In this document: positions 13,325-28,045 of the stretch, in pieces | Position numbering within the stretch: the stretch's first letter is position 1 | Layout of the letters: the number at the start of each line of letters is the position of its first letter | Assembly: GCF_000802155.2 (NCBI RefSeq) | Contig: NZ_JQGJ02000001.1 | Location: forward strand, 496,001 to 560,000 | Length of the DNA stretch: 64,000 nt | Origin: Pseudomonas frederiksbergensis | GTDB taxonomy: Bacteria > Pseudomonadota > Gammaproteobacteria > Pseudomonadales > Pseudomonadaceae | Direction of reading: 5' to 3' | Position numbers and translations under genes: made by a program | The notes under the pieces: generated by a model | What the model was told of the DNA's origin: nothing | Databases searched by the model: none | The model's input: the letters and a program-made list of their open reading frames with translations, nothing else

Positions 13325-14581
13325 TTACATGTGCGAAATCAGCGCATCGCCGAAGCCGGAAGACGACACCAGCTTGGCACCGTCCATCAGGCGCTCGAAG
13401 TCATAGGTCACGGTCTTGGCCGAAATCGCGCCGTTGGTGCCCTTGATGATCAGGTCGGCCGCTTCGGTCCACCCCATGTGGCGCAGCATCATTTCTGCCG
13501 ACAGGATCAGCGACCCCGGGTTGACCTGGTCCTTGCCCGCGTACTTGGGCGCGGTGCCGTGGGTAGCTTCGAACATCGCCACGGTGTCGGACAGGTTGGC
13601 GCCCGGCGCGATGCCGATACCGCCCACTTCCGCCGCCAGGGCATCGGAAAGGTAGTCGCCGTTGAGGTTGAGGGTCGCGATCACGTCATATTCCGCCGGA
13701 CGCAGCAGGATCTGCTGGAGCATGGCGTCGGCAATGGCGTCCTTGACCACGACATTCTTGCCGGTCTTCGGATTCTTGAACTGCATCCACGGCCCGCCGT
13801 CGAGCAGAGTCGCGCCGAACTCTTCGGCCGCCACTTCGTAGGCCCATTCCTTGAAGGCACCTTCGGTGAACTTCATGATGTTGCCTTTGTGCACGATGGT
13901 CAGCGAATCGCGGTCATTGTCGACAACATACTGCAAGGCCTTGCGCGCCAGGCGCTTGGTGCCCTGCTTGGAAACCGGCTTCACACCGATGCCGCAGTCC
14001 TCGTCGAAGCGGATCTTGGTGACGCCCATTTCTTCTTTCAGAAACTTGATGACCTTGGTGGCCTCGGCCGAACCGGCCTTCCACTCGATGCCGGCATAAA
14101 TGTCTTCGGAGTTCTCGCGGAAGATCGTCATGTCCACGTCGCCAGGCTTCTTGACCGGGCTTGGCACACCTTCGAACCAGCGCACCGGGCGCAAGCAGAC
14201 ATAGAGGTCGAGCTGCTGGCGCAGCGCTACGTTCAGCGAGCGGATACCGCCACCGACCGGCGTGGTCAGCGGGCCTTTGATGGAAACCACGTAGTCCTTG
14301 ACCGCGTCCAGGGTTTCCTGGGGTAGCCAGGTGTCCTGGTCGTAGACCTGGGTCGCTTTTTCGCCTGCATAGACTTCCATCCAGGAAATCTTGCGCTTGC
14401 CGCCGTAGGCCTTCTCGACTGCCGCGTCCACCACCTTGATCATGACCGGACTGATATCAACGCCAATGCCGTCGCCTTCAATGAAGGGGATGATCGGGTT
14501 GTCGGGAACATTAAGAGAATGGTCTGCATTGACGGTGATTTTGTCACCGACGGCCGGAACCTGAATCTTTTGATACCCCAT
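13325..14581 (-). CDS. icd: Isocitrate dehydrogenase (NADP+), dimeric type
   Basis: TCA-cycle enzyme of 418 residues that converts isocitrate to 2-oxoglutarate and CO2 with reduction of NADP+. The start [15 protein letters not shown] is preceded by a GGAG site; an upstream in-frame extension to 14650 lacks support. Ser115 in [13 protein letters not shown] is the equivalent of the E. coli serine phosphorylated by AceK, so the branch point with isocitrate lyase (aceA in this window) could be controlled in that way. A second, unrelated isocitrate dehydrogenase is encoded divergently 481 bp away. Confidence 0.96.
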   Translation of the reverse strand: MGYQKIQVPAVGDKITVNADHSLNVPDNPIIPFIEGDGIGVDISPVMIKVVDAAVEKAYGGKRKISWMEVYAGEKATQVYDQDTWLPQETLDAVKDYVVSIKGPLTTPVGGGIRSLNVALRQQLDLYVCLRPVRWFEGVPSPVKKPGDVDMTIFRENSEDIYAGIEWKAGSAEATKVIKFLKEEMGVTKIRFDEDCGIGVKPVSKQGTKRLARKALQYVVDNDRDSLTIVHKGNIMKFTEGAFKEWAYEVAAEEFGATLLDGGPWMQFKNPKTGKNVVVKDAIADAMLQQILLRPAEYDVIATLNLNGDYLSDALAAEVGGIGIAPGANLSDTVAMFEATHGTAPKYAGKDQVNPGSLILSAEMMLRHMGWTEAADLIIKGTNGAISAKTVTYDFERLMDGAKLVSSSGFGDALISHM

Positions 14582-17288
<2,707 letters not shown>

Positions 17289-17308
17289 GGTTGTAAGGAA
17301 GCACCACG

Positions 17309-17338
17309 AACCCCGGCCTTGTGCCGGGGTTTGTGTTT
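17309..17338 (+). terminator. Terminator after idh
   Basis: AACCCCGGC-cttgt-GCCGGGGTT forms a 9-bp stem with a 5-nt loop, followed by a T-rich stretch interrupted by G. It starts 20 bp after the idh stop. Confidence 0.85.
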
Positions 17339-17374
17339 CTGGCACTTACACCATTCACCAACCAGAACCCACAC

Positions 17375-17467
17375 CTGTGTGCGAGCTTGCTCGCGATTGC
17401 AATTCATCATTCAATTCAAATATTGACTGACCCACCGCTATCGCGAGCAAGCTTTGCTCCCACAAAT
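17375..17467. repeat. Inverted pair of REP sequences
   Basis: Two copies of the pseudomonad REP core face each other: one reads GCGAGCTTGCTCGCGA (17380-17396) and the other TATCGCGAGCAAGC (17439-17452) followed by TTTGCTCCCACA. About 40 bp separates them. Such inverted pairs are the non-autonomous REPIN form mobilised by RAYT transposases. No rayt gene is present in the window. Confidence 0.8.
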
Positions 17468-17499
17468 CTGACAGATGTATGACCGGGAGAACCAGGTCG

Positions 17500-17770
17500 G
17501 CTATCAGGCCGCCTCGCTTTTGATTTTGATCTCGGGCGCCCCGTTAACCACGATGGCCGAACGAAGGTGTTGCGCAGTGGGCACCTCGGCATGAATGCCG
17601 AGGTAGCCGCGCTGGGCCATGGATGGCCCTTCGCGGCGGCCCACGGAGCAATGCCTTCGTTCGGGCATGCCGAGCCTAGGCGAGGCACCGAATGGTGGGG
17701 CAAAGCCTTTTTGGTTACTTTTTTGGCGTCTGAAAAAAGTGACCCGCTGTAAGAGCGGAACCATAAGCAG
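17500..17770. repeat. Complex element of nested inverted repeats, probably dispersed
   Basis: The stretch contains an outer pair CCGAACGAAGG (17557-17567) / CCTTCGTTCGG (17654-17664) enclosing two perfect hairpins: ACCTCGGCAT-GA-ATGCCGAGGT (17583-17604) and GGGCCAT-GG-ATGGCCC (17614-17629). An open frame on the minus strand (17504-17764) encodes peptides such as FFRRQKSNQK and ASPRLGMPERRHCSVG; I recall near-identical hypothetical proteins scattered through pseudomonad genomes, which suggests a repeated DNA element rather than a gene. A search of the same genome for other copies would settle this. Confidence 0.55.
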
Positions 17771-17873
17771 CCGTTACCGCAGCAATGGATATGTACCCGA
17801 TCAAGACCAGCGACCAGTCCATCATCGCGAACAACCCCTACAGCAGCTAACATCCGAGAAATAAAGGAGCCTT

Positions 17874-18320
17874 ATGAACTGGCACCCCCACATCACCGTC
17901 GCCACCATCGTCGAAAACCATGGCCGCTTCCTGATGGTGGAAGAATCCAAAGGCGGACGCGCGGTGCTCAACCAGCCCGCCGGCCACCTGGACCCCAACG
18001 AAACCCTCATCGAAGCCGCCATACGCGAAACCCTCGAAGAAACCGGCTGGGACGTAGAACCCACCAGCGTCATCGGCATCTATCTCTACACCGCCCCGAG
18101 CAACGGCGTGACCTACCAGCGGGTCTGTTTCGCCGCCAAGCCCTTGAAACATAACCCCGACTACCAACTGGACGACGGCATCCTCGGCGCCAAATGGCTG
18201 ACCCGCGCCGAACTGCTCGAGCAGCGCGAACACTGGCGCAGCGAGCTGATCATCCGCTGCATCGACGATTACCTAGCCGGCCATCGCCACAGCCTGGCGC
18301 TTATCCGCCCTTCTCTTTAG
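17874..18320 (+). CDS. nudJ: Nudix hydrolase, NudJ-like phosphatase
   Basis: Protein of 148 residues with a complete Nudix box, GHLDPNETLIEAAIRETLEETGW (residues 42-64, pattern Gx5Ex7REUxEExGU), which binds the metal and hydrolyses nucleoside or thiamine diphosphates. The sequence MNWHPHITVATIVENHGRFL and its position before mnmA match NudJ, which in E. coli removes phosphate from HMP-PP and NTPs. An AAGGAG site lies just before the ATG. Specificity is inferred from family and gene order only. Confidence 0.88.
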   Translation: MNWHPHITVATIVENHGRFLMVEESKGGRAVLNQPAGHLDPNETLIEAAIRETLEETGWDVEPTSVIGIYLYTAPSNGVTYQRVCFAAKPLKHNPDYQLDDGILGAKWLTRAELLEQREHWRSELIIRCIDDYLAGHRHSLALIRPSL

Positions 18321-18337
18321 CCTTGCGCGCCCGGGCC

Positions 18338-18346
18338 TGATAGAAT
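18338..18346 (+). promoter_or_regulatory. Extended -10 promoter element upstream of mnmA
   Basis: TGATAGAAT fits an extended -10 (TGn followed by TAGAAT), 34 bp before the mnmA ATG. No convincing -35 is needed for this type. It lies just after the nudJ stop. Confidence 0.4.
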
Positions 18347-18379
18347 CGCGTCCTTTTTCAAGACACTCATTGAACTCCT

Positions 18380-19504
18380 ATGCGTGATCCAGCCTCTTCG
18401 AGCACCCCAAAACAGCGCGTCATCGTCGGCATGTCCGGCGGCGTGGACTCTTCCGTTTCCGCCCTTCTGCTGATCGAGCAGGGTTATGAGGTGGAAGGCC
18501 TGTTCATGAAGAACTGGGAAGAAGACGACGGCACCGAATACTGCACCGCCATGGATGACTTGGCGGACGCCCAGGCCGTATGCGACAAGATCGGCATCAA
18601 GCTGCACACCGCCAACTTCGCCGCCGAGTACTGGGACAACGTGTTCGAGCACTTCCTGGCCGAATACAAGGCCGGCCGCACGCCGAACCCGGACATCCTC
18701 TGCAACCGCGAAATCAAGTTCAAGGCGTTCCTCGACTACGCCATGATGCTCGGCGCCGACCTGATCGCTACCGGCCACTACGTGCGCCGCCGCGACATCG
18801 ATGGCCGCACCGAACTGCTCAAGGGCCTGGATCCGAACAAGGACCAGAGTTATTTCCTGCATGCCGTCGGCGGCGAGCAGATCGCCAAGACCCTGTTCCC
18901 GGTCGGCGAACTGGAAAAGCCTGAAGTGCGCGCGATTGCCGAGAAACACCAGCTCGCCACCGCCAAGAAGAAGGACTCCACCGGAATCTGCTTCATTGGC
19001 GAGCGCCGTTTCAGCGATTTCCTCAAGCAATACCTGCCGGCCCAGCCGGGCGAGATCAAGACGACCGAAGGCGAGGTCATCGGCCGCCACCATGGCCTGA
19101 TGTACCACACCATCGGCCAACGCCAGGGCCTGGGCATCGGCGGGCTCAAAGACGCCGGCGACGAGCCTTGGTACGTACTGGTCAAGGACCTGGAGCACAA
19201 CGAACTGATCGTCGGCCAGGGCAACGACCATCCCTGGCTGTTCTCCGGCGCCCTGCTCGCCTCCGACATCTATTGGGTCAACCCGATCGACCTCAGCGAA
19301 CCGCGCCGCCTCACGGCCAAGGTTCGCTATCGCCAGAGCGACCAGCCCTGCACGCTGGAGAAAACCGCCAGCGGTTATCGGGCCACGTTCGATGATCCGC
19401 AGCGAGCGGTCACACCCGGCCAATCCGTGGTGTTCTATGACGGCGAAATCTGCCTGGGCGGCGGCGTGATCGAAGTCGCCGAGCCATGGAGCAGCAAGGC
19501 ATGA
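18380..19504 (+). CDS. mnmA: tRNA-specific 2-thiouridylase MnmA
   Basis: Enzyme of 374 residues that forms 2-thiouridine at U34 of tRNA-Lys, -Glu and -Gln using sulfur relayed from IscS/Tus proteins. The PP-loop GMSGGVDSS is at residues 17-25 and binds ATP to adenylate U34. The two catalytic cysteines are C108 (LCNREIKF) and C204 (TGICFIGER). The stop codon overlaps the hflD ATG by 4 bp, so the two are translationally coupled, the conserved arrangement in gammaproteobacteria. Confidence 0.97.
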   Translation: MRDPASSSTPKQRVIVGMSGGVDSSVSALLLIEQGYEVEGLFMKNWEEDDGTEYCTAMDDLADAQAVCDKIGIKLHTANFAAEYWDNVFEHFLAEYKAGRTPNPDILCNREIKFKAFLDYAMMLGADLIATGHYVRRRDIDGRTELLKGLDPNKDQSYFLHAVGGEQIAKTLFPVGELEKPEVRAIAEKHQLATAKKKDSTGICFIGERRFSDFLKQYLPAQPGEIKTTEGEVIGRHHGLMYHTIGQRQGLGIGGLKDAGDEPWYVLVKDLEHNELIVGQGNDHPWLFSGALLASDIYWVNPIDLSEPRRLTAKVRYRQSDQPCTLEKTASGYRATFDDPQRAVTPGQSVVFYDGEICLGGGVIEVAEPWSSKA

Positions 19505-20124
19505 CGCCGATTCAGGAGCAACTGACGGCGCTGGGCGGCGTATTCCTCGCCGCCGTGCTGGTGGACCGGATCGCCAAGACCGGCCAGGCCACCGAAGCCG
19601 GCCTGGGCTGCATGCTCGGCAGCCTGCTGGTGCGCGATCCCAAGGACACGCTGGAGGTCTACGGTGGCGACGACCTGAACCTGCGCGAGGGCTATCGCGC
19701 CCTGATCGGCGCCCTGGAGCGCGACCCCAGCGCCCTGCAACGCGAACCACTGCGCTACGCCCTGTCGATGCTGGGCCTGGAGCGCCAATTGGCCAAGCGC
19801 GACGATTTGCTGGAAACCATCGGCAATCGCCTGCCGCAGATCCAGTCCCAGGTCGAGCACTTCGGTCCATCCCACGAAAACGTGATTGCCGCGTGCGGTG
19901 CGCTGTACCAGGACACCCTGAGCACCCTGCGCCAGCGCATCCAGGTGCATGGCGACATGCGCAACCTGCAGCAACCGAGCAATGCCTCGAAGATCCGCGC
20001 CCTGCTCCTGGCAGGGATCCGCTCGGCACGGCTGTGGCGACAGCTGGGCGGCCATCGCTGGCAACTGGTGATCAGCCGACGCAAATTATTGAAAGAGCTT
20101 TACCCGCTGATGCGCAACGAATGA
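19501..20124 (+). CDS. hflD: High frequency lysogenization protein HflD homolog
   Basis: All-helical protein of 207 residues of the HflD/YcfC family, always found between mnmA and purB. In E. coli it affects lambda CII stability at the membrane; its role in other bacteria is unknown. The start [28 protein letters not shown] is chosen from the ATGA overlap with mnmA and family homology; the frame opens five codons earlier. No catalytic motif is visible. Confidence 0.92.
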   Translation: MTPIQEQLTALGGVFLAAVLVDRIAKTGQATEAGLGCMLGSLLVRDPKDTLEVYGGDDLNLREGYRALIGALERDPSALQREPLRYALSMLGLERQLAKRDDLLETIGNRLPQIQSQVEHFGPSHENVIAACGALYQDTLSTLRQRIQVHGDMRNLQQPSNASKIRALLLAGIRSARLWRQLGGHRWQLVISRRKLLKELYPLMRNE

Positions 20125-20159
20125 ATCCGCTCGCCAGAGGCAATAAACAGTTTTAACTT

Positions 20160-21628
<1,469 letters not shown>

Positions 21629-21648
21629 TCCATCGCTCCACCTTTGAG

Positions 21649-21674
21649 ACGCCCGGCCGCGCCGGGCGTTTTTA
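21649..21674 (+). terminator. Intrinsic terminator after purB
   Basis: ACGCCCGGC-cgc-GCCGGGCGT is a 9-bp perfect stem with a 3-nt loop followed by TTTTA, 20 bp after the purB stop codon. Confidence 0.92.
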
Positions 21675-21712
21675 TTCGCGGCTGAAAAGTATATTTTTTC
21701 AATAGGTTACAC

Positions 21713-22879
21713 ATGAATCCTGACATTCCACTGCAACTCCTGGGCGGCATCACGGCACGGGAGTTCCTGCGCGACTACTGGCAGAAGAAACCGCTGCTGA
21801 TCCGCCAGGCCATTCCTGACTTCGAAAGCCCGATCGATGCCGACGAACTGGCTGGCCTTGCGCTGGAAGAAGAAGTCGAATCGCGCCTGGTGATCGAGCA
21901 CGGCGAGCGACCTTGGGAATTGCGTCGCGGCCCATTCGCCGAAGACGAATTCAGCAAGCTGCCGGAGCGCGAGTGGACCTTGCTGGTGCAGGCTGTCGAC
22001 CAGTTTGTCCCCGAAGTCAGCGAGTTGCTGGAGCATTTCCGCTTCCTGCCGAGCTGGCGCATCGACGACGTGATGATCAGCTTCGCCGCCCCTGGTGGTG
22101 GCGTGGGCCCGCATTTCGACAACTACGACGTCTTCCTGCTGCAAGGCCATGGCAAGCGCAACTGGAAGATCGGCCAGATGTGCGACTCCGAGAGCCCGCT
22201 GCTGCCCCACGCGGACCTGCGTATCCTTGCCGATTTCGAAGCCACCGAAGAGTGGACCCTGGAACCCGGCGACATGCTCTACCTGCCGCCGCGCCTGGCT
22301 CACTGCGGCGTCGCCGTGGATGACTGCATGACCTACTCGGTCGGCTTCCGCGCGCCGAGTGCCGCCGAAGTCCTGACTCATTTCACCGACTTCCTCAGCC
22401 AGTTCCTGCCGGACGAAGAGCGTTACACTGACGCCGATGCACGCCCCGTGGCTGACCCGCATCAGATCCAGCACGACGCGCTGGACCGCCTCAAGGGCCT
22501 GTTGGCCGAGCACATGAGCGACGAGCGTTTGCTGCTGACCTGGTTCGGCCAGTTCATGACCGAGCCACGCTACCCGGAACTGGTGGTGGGCCCGGAACTG
22601 GAAGAAGACGACTTGCTCGCCGGCCTGGAACAGGGCGCGGTAATCATCCGCAACCCGAGCGCACGCCTGGCTTGGTCGGAAGTCGATGACGACCTGCTGC
22701 TGTTCGCCAGCGGCCAGAGCCGTTACCTGCCGGGCAAGCTGCGAGAGCTGTTGAAGATGATTTGCGCCGCCGACGCGCTGCACATCGAAAACCTTGGCCC
22801 ATGGCTCGCCGATGAAGAGGGCCGCAGCCTCATCCATGAGTTGGTCAAGCAAGGCAGCCTGGGGTTCGCCGATGAATAA
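21713..22879 (+). CDS. roxA: Ribosomal oxygenase RoxA (50S L16 arginine hydroxylase), JmjC/cupin fold
   Basis: Fe(II)/2-oxoglutarate dioxygenase of 388 residues of the YcfD/RoxA family, which hydroxylates an arginine of ribosomal protein L16. The iron-binding H134-x-D136 (GPHFDNYD) and a distal histidine in PRLAHCGVAV near residue 196 form the facial triad. FYWQKKPLLIRQ-like N-terminal sequence (DYWQKKPLLIRQA) is typical, and the C-terminal half holds the winged-helix dimer region. The stop codon overlaps the start of the next gene by 8 bp. Confidence 0.93.
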   Translation: MNPDIPLQLLGGITAREFLRDYWQKKPLLIRQAIPDFESPIDADELAGLALEEEVESRLVIEHGERPWELRRGPFAEDEFSKLPEREWTLLVQAVDQFVPEVSELLEHFRFLPSWRIDDVMISFAAPGGGVGPHFDNYDVFLLQGHGKRNWKIGQMCDSESPLLPHADLRILADFEATEEWTLEPGDMLYLPPRLAHCGVAVDDCMTYSVGFRAPSAAEVLTHFTDFLSQFLPDEERYTDADARPVADPHQIQHDALDRLKGLLAEHMSDERLLLTWFGQFMTEPRYPELVVGPELEEDDLLAGLEQGAVIIRNPSARLAWSEVDDDLLLFASGQSRYLPGKLRELLKMICAADALHIENLGPWLADEEGRSLIHELVKQGSLGFADE

Positions 22880-23297
22880 AATTCACGTTCGTGTCGCAGA
22901 CTGGCAAAAGGATAACGCCGAGATCCGGCGCATTCGTGAAGCGGTGTTCATCGCCGAGCAATCCGTACCTCCCGAGCTGGAGTGGGATTCGGATGACCAG
23001 GACGCCGTGCATTTCCTGGCCTTCGAAGGGGACTTTCCCATCGGCACCGCCCGCTTGTTGGCTGACGGCCATATCGGCCGCGTCTCGGTCCTCAAGGACT
23101 GGCGCGGCCTGAAGGTCGGCGATGCCTTGATGCATGCACTCATTGCCGAGGCCGAGAAACGCGGGCTCAAGCAACAGATGCTCAGCGCCCAGGTGCACGC
23201 CACGCCGTTCTACGAGCGACTGGGGTTCGCGGTGGTCAGCGAGGAATTCCTCGAAGCCGGCATTCCTCATGTGGACATGGTGCGGCGCTCGGCCTGA
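22872..23297 (+). CDS. GNAT-family N-acetyltransferase (ElaA/YjdJ-like)
   Basis: Acetyl-CoA-dependent acyltransferase of 141 residues. The central motif A reads RVSVLKDWRGLKVGDALM, with the pyrophosphate-binding R/QxxGxG/A-like loop, and FYERLGFAVVSEEFLEAGIPHVDM near the C-terminus is the usual motif B end. The start was taken from the 8-bp overlap with roxA and family-like N-terminus MNKIHVRVADW. The substrate is unknown. Translational coupling with roxA suggests linked expression, not necessarily a linked function. Confidence 0.85.
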   Translation: MNKIHVRVADWQKDNAEIRRIREAVFIAEQSVPPELEWDSDDQDAVHFLAFEGDFPIGTARLLADGHIGRVSVLKDWRGLKVGDALMHALIAEAEKRGLKQQMLSAQVHATPFYERLGFAVVSEEFLEAGIPHVDMVRRSA

Positions 23298-23467
23298 GCC
23301 CCGCAGCAAGCAGCACCACAATTCCCTCGCCACAAAAGCATCCTGCAACGCCCAAAACGCCTCGCCATCCACCGATGCCGGGGCGTTTTGCCGTCTACCA
23401 TTCAACTTGCCCCACCCGAGGCCGACAAACTGGCAATATCAGGCCTTTGTCTCACGGAGAAATGGAC

Positions 23468-24229
23468 ATGCTCGCACGCACCCTGCTGACCTTCCTGCTG
23501 CTTGGTAGCAGCCTGTCAGCCATGGCCGACACACAAATCGTGCCGCTGAACTACCGCACCAGCGCGGACTTGCTGCCGGTGGCACAGAACTTCATCGGCA
23601 AGGACGGCCAGGTCAGCGCCTACGGCAACCAACTGATCGTGAACGCCGAACCAGGCAAGATCGAAGAACTCCGGCAATTCCTGGCTCAGCTGGACACCGC
23701 TCCCAAGCGCTTGCTGATCACTGTCGACACCAATGAAAACAACCTGCAGGGCGACCAGGGTTACTCGATCAACGGTGCCGCGCCCAGCCAGACTCGCATC
23801 ATCAACCGCAGCACCGCCAGCCGTGACGGTGGCGTGCAGCAGGTGCAGGCCAGCGAAGGCCAGCCGGCGCTGATCCAGGTCGGCCAGAGCGTGCCGTTCA
23901 CCAGCAACCAGACCGACAGCTACGGGCGCATGCAAAGCCAGACCGAATACCGCAACGTCACGCAGGGCTTCTACGTCACCGCCAGCGTCACCGGCGAGAC
24001 CGTTCATCTGAGCATCAGTACCAACCGTGACCGCATGAGCCAGGAACGTCCCGATGTAGTGAACGTGCAAAGTACCGACACAACCGTCAGCGGACGCCTG
24101 GGAGAATGGATCACCCTGGCCGGGGTGAATCGCCAGACTCAAGCCGATAAACAGGGCCTGACCCGCAGCTACTCGACCCAGGGCCGGGATGACATGATTC
24201 TGCGGGTGAAGGTCGACACCTTGAACTGA
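23468..24229 (+). CDS. Secretin_N/NolW-type periplasmic protein of unknown function
   Basis: Exported protein of 253 residues with a clear Sec signal peptide (MLARTLLTFLLLGSSLSAMA). Residues about 22-75 (IVPLNYRTSADLLPVAQNFI ... IEELRQFLAQLD) resemble the short ring-building domain that precedes secretin pores, and GQPALIQVGQSVPF is secretin-like as well. The protein is far too short to be a full secretin, so it may be a stand-alone accessory domain. A GGAG lies 8 nt before the chosen ATG; an ATG two codons earlier is too close to it. No secretion genes are nearby. Confidence 0.7.
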   Translation: MLARTLLTFLLLGSSLSAMADTQIVPLNYRTSADLLPVAQNFIGKDGQVSAYGNQLIVNAEPGKIEELRQFLAQLDTAPKRLLITVDTNENNLQGDQGYSINGAAPSQTRIINRSTASRDGGVQQVQASEGQPALIQVGQSVPFTSNQTDSYGRMQSQTEYRNVTQGFYVTASVTGETVHLSISTNRDRMSQERPDVVNVQSTDTTVSGRLGEWITLAGVNRQTQADKQGLTRSYSTQGRDDMILRVKVDTLN

Positions 24230-24685
24230 AGCACCAGAAACTGACTGATGAGTCGTATTAGACCAAAGATGTAGTGCTTGAAAAAAAGCACTACAAAACG
24301 TTTGACGAGCCAAAAAACCGAAGGCATGATGGCCTCGCTCCCGCTAATCAGGGGCCCTGGCAAGGGCCTTCGGGTCGATGCTTGCAACCACCCTGCGAGC
24401 CGATTCGTGTCTGTACCGCCCACAAGGTGTGTTTGACGAGGTTGCGACTGGAACGAAGTTGTCCCGAGGGACGGAAGCGTAACTAGGTAACCCGGCATCA
24501 CTCTGAGTTCGTATGAAGGCCCACGACGCCCGAATGCGCCCGCAGTTCGCCTCTACCTGCTCACTTTCCCCTCGAGCCCATCGTTCATCCCGTCGCCTCC
24601 CCGCCTGAACCGACTTGTATGCCACCCCCCGGTCGGCAGGAGCAGGAATTTTCCACCCCAGACCTATGCGACGAGGTTTATCTCC
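24230..24685. other. Non-coding region upstream of aceA
   Basis: 456 bp without a convincing gene. It holds a 9-bp hairpin (24271-24294) and a second GC-rich inverted repeat, AGGGGCCCTGGCAAGGGCC, near 24349-24367. The glyoxylate-pathway promoter of aceA must lie here, but I cannot identify its hexamers or an operator. The aceA ribosome binding site is GAGG, 9 nt before its ATG. Confidence 0.5.
24271..24294. repeat. 9-bp hairpin without T tract
   Basis: GTAGTGCTT and AAGCACTAC pair around a 6-nt loop (GAAAAA). Neither strand has a T run after the stem, so it is not a classical terminator, although it could still stop or process the preceding transcript. Confidence 0.6.
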
Positions 24686-26011
<1,326 letters not shown>

Positions 26012-26071
26012 TCACAAAAACAAACGGCCCTTGCGGACCGAATAAAAGCTAACCGCAAAGCCGACGATCTG

Positions 26072-26101
26072 AAGCCCCGACTGGTTCGGGGCTTTTTTTT
26101 G
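26072..26101 (+). terminator. Intrinsic terminator after aceA
   Basis: AAGCCCCGA-ctggt-TCGGGGCTT stem of 9 bp, followed by a long T run. It separates aceA from the convergent chemoreceptor gene. Confidence 0.93.
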
Positions 26102-26122
26102 CCGGCTTCCCCGGCTCGCTTC

Positions 26123-28045
26123 TCAAACCTTGAAATGACTGACCAACTGCTGCAGCTGGTTACCCAGGCGCGCCAGTTCGACGCTGGAGGCTGCGGTTTC
26201 TTCGCTGGCTGAGGCGGTCTGCTCGGAAACATCGCGCACGCTCAGGATACTGCGGCTGATTTCCTCGGCCACCGAGCTTTGTTGCACCGCGGCGGCGGCG
26301 ATCTGTTGATTCATGATCTGAATGCCGGACACCGCCTGGTTGATGTTACCCAGGGATGCACCTGCCCTGCTGGCCAACTCCACGCTGCTGTCGGTCAGTT
26401 CGCGGCTGTTTCGCATCATGCTCGATACCTGGCGCGTGCCGTTCTGCAATCCCGCCACCAGGCTTTCAATTTCCTCGGTGGAATGTTGGGTACGCTGGGC
26501 CAGCCCCCGGACTTCATCGGCGACCACGGCAAAACCGCGTCCGGCGTCACCCGCCCGGGCGGCCTCGATGGCGGCGTTAAGGGCCAGCAAGTTGGTCTGT
26601 TCAGCCACCGCCCTGATCACATCCATGATCGTGCCAATGCGCCCGCTTTCTTGCTCCAGCTCGCTCATGGCTTCGACTGAACGACCGACCTCGCTGGCCA
26701 AGCGCTCGATTTGAACGATGGCTTGCGCGACTACTTCGTCGCCAATACGGGCTTGCGCATCGGCCTCTGATGCGGCTGCGCGAGCTTGTTCGGCATTACG
26801 CGCGACCTCATGCACCGTGACCGACATTTCGTGCATGGCGGTCGCCACCTGATCGGTTTCGGTCTTCTGGCTGTTAACGCCGGCGCTGGTCTGCTCGGTG
26901 ACAGCCGATAATTCTTCGGCGGCACTGGCGATTTGCGTAACGCCATCGCGAATGCCCTCGATCAAGTCGCGCAGGGTGGCGCCCATGCGCTGGATACCCT
27001 GCTGCAAGATCCCCAGTTCATCCTTGCGGGTCACGATCATATGTTGGGTGAGGTCGCCTGCCGCAATGCGGTCGACCACCGCCAACGTGTCACGCAACGG
27101 CCGGGTAATCTGGCGGGTAATGATCAGGGCGGCAAGAATCCCCAACAACATCGCCAAGGCAGCACAGCTCAACTGCAGGACGCGAGCCTCGGCGCTGTCT
27201 TCGTCCCGAGAGACCAATTGGCTGGCATACATTTCGTCAGACAGACCGGTGATGGTTTCACCCAGATCGACCGTATCCTGCACGGCCTTGCCAATGGCCT
27301 GATTACTGGCAGTGAAGTCCTGCACCGAACGGCGGTAGGCAACCAGCGCGGCTTCCAGTTGCTTGAAGGTATCGGCGTAGGCCGGACCGAATGCGCTATT
27401 GAGGGTTTCGATGCCCTTGAGTGCATTTTCGAGCTGGCGATTGGCGGCCTGCTCGGTAACGCTGTTGGGGTTGCCGGTATAGCCACGCACTTCGTAACGC
27501 ACCAGTGCCACATCCTCTTTTGCCTTGAGGATGATCCTGTACAACTCAAAGCGGCGCTCATCCGAGGCAGGCATTGCTTCGACGTCATTGATGACTTTGG
27601 CAATCAGCGCAGCGCCCTTGACCGCATTGACGCCCATCTCCTTGCGCATGGCTGCGTCATTGCGATAAGCCTCGCGCATCGTATCCAGGGCCACTTGATA
27701 GCGCGTGCTGGCCTGCTCGATCAGCGCCAGTTTTTGCAGGTTTTCAGGCTTTTTCAACTCGCTTGCGAGGCTTTTCTGCTTGGCAACAAACTGCTCCAGC
27801 GACGCCTGGATTGCTGCACCCTTCTGTTCATCGCCCCTGTCCAGTTGGTATTGCAAGCGAGCCCTGCGCAGGTGATCAAGACGGTTACCGAGCTCGGTAA
27901 TGCTGGTCATTCGATCAGTACGCTCGATCATTTTCCCCAGGCTGAACCAGCCGGTCGCAGCGAGAATGGCGGTCAGAAGCAGCACAACGGCAAAGCCCAA
28001 AGCCAGCTTGAGCATGACGCTCATATTCGCGATCCAAGAGTTCAT
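26123..28045 (-). CDS. Methyl-accepting chemotaxis protein with long helical (HBM-like) sensor domain
   Basis: Chemoreceptor of 640 residues. A membrane helix near 10-32 is followed by a roughly 260-residue periplasmic region of mainly helical character, a second membrane helix near 294-314, a HAMP domain, and the cytoplasmic signalling domain with the hairpin tip [19 protein letters not shown] near residue 500. The periplasmic size and helical pattern match the helical bimodular domain of the McpS/McpQ group, which senses TCA intermediates or citrate; the ligand here is not determinable by eye. AAGGA lies 5 nt before the ATG. It is convergent with aceA. Confidence 0.9.
   Translation of the reverse strand: MNSWIANMSVMLKLALGFAVVLLLTAILAATGWFSLGKMIERTDRMTSITELGNRLDHLRRARLQYQLDRGDEQKGAAIQASLEQFVAKQKSLASELKKPENLQKLALIEQASTRYQVALDTMREAYRNDAAMRKEMGVNAVKGAALIAKVINDVEAMPASDERRFELYRIILKAKEDVALVRYEVRGYTGNPNSVTEQAANRQLENALKGIETLNSAFGPAYADTFKQLEAALVAYRRSVQDFTASNQAIGKAVQDTVDLGETITGLSDEMYASQLVSRDEDSAEARVLQLSCAALAMLLGILAALIITRQITRPLRDTLAVVDRIAAGDLTQHMIVTRKDELGILQQGIQRMGATLRDLIEGIRDGVTQIASAAEELSAVTEQTSAGVNSQKTETDQVATAMHEMSVTVHEVARNAEQARAAASEADAQARIGDEVVAQAIVQIERLASEVGRSVEAMSELEQESGRIGTIMDVIRAVAEQTNLLALNAAIEAARAGDAGRGFAVVADEVRGLAQRTQHSTEEIESLVAGLQNGTRQVSSMMRNSRELTDSSVELASRAGASLGNINQAVSGIQIMNQQIAAAAVQQSSVAEEISRSILSVRDVSEQTASASEETAASSVELARLGNQLQQLVSHFKV

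Noticed and set aside
17504..17853. Minus-strand ORFs downstream of idh as real genes
   Set aside because: They fall across hairpins of an inverted-repeat element and have no clear ribosome binding site; treated as a repeat instead.
22872..23297. Programmed frameshift joining roxA to the acetyltransferase
   Set aside because: The 8-bp overlap contains no slippery sequence, and each protein is complete by itself. Coupled re-initiation explains the overlap.
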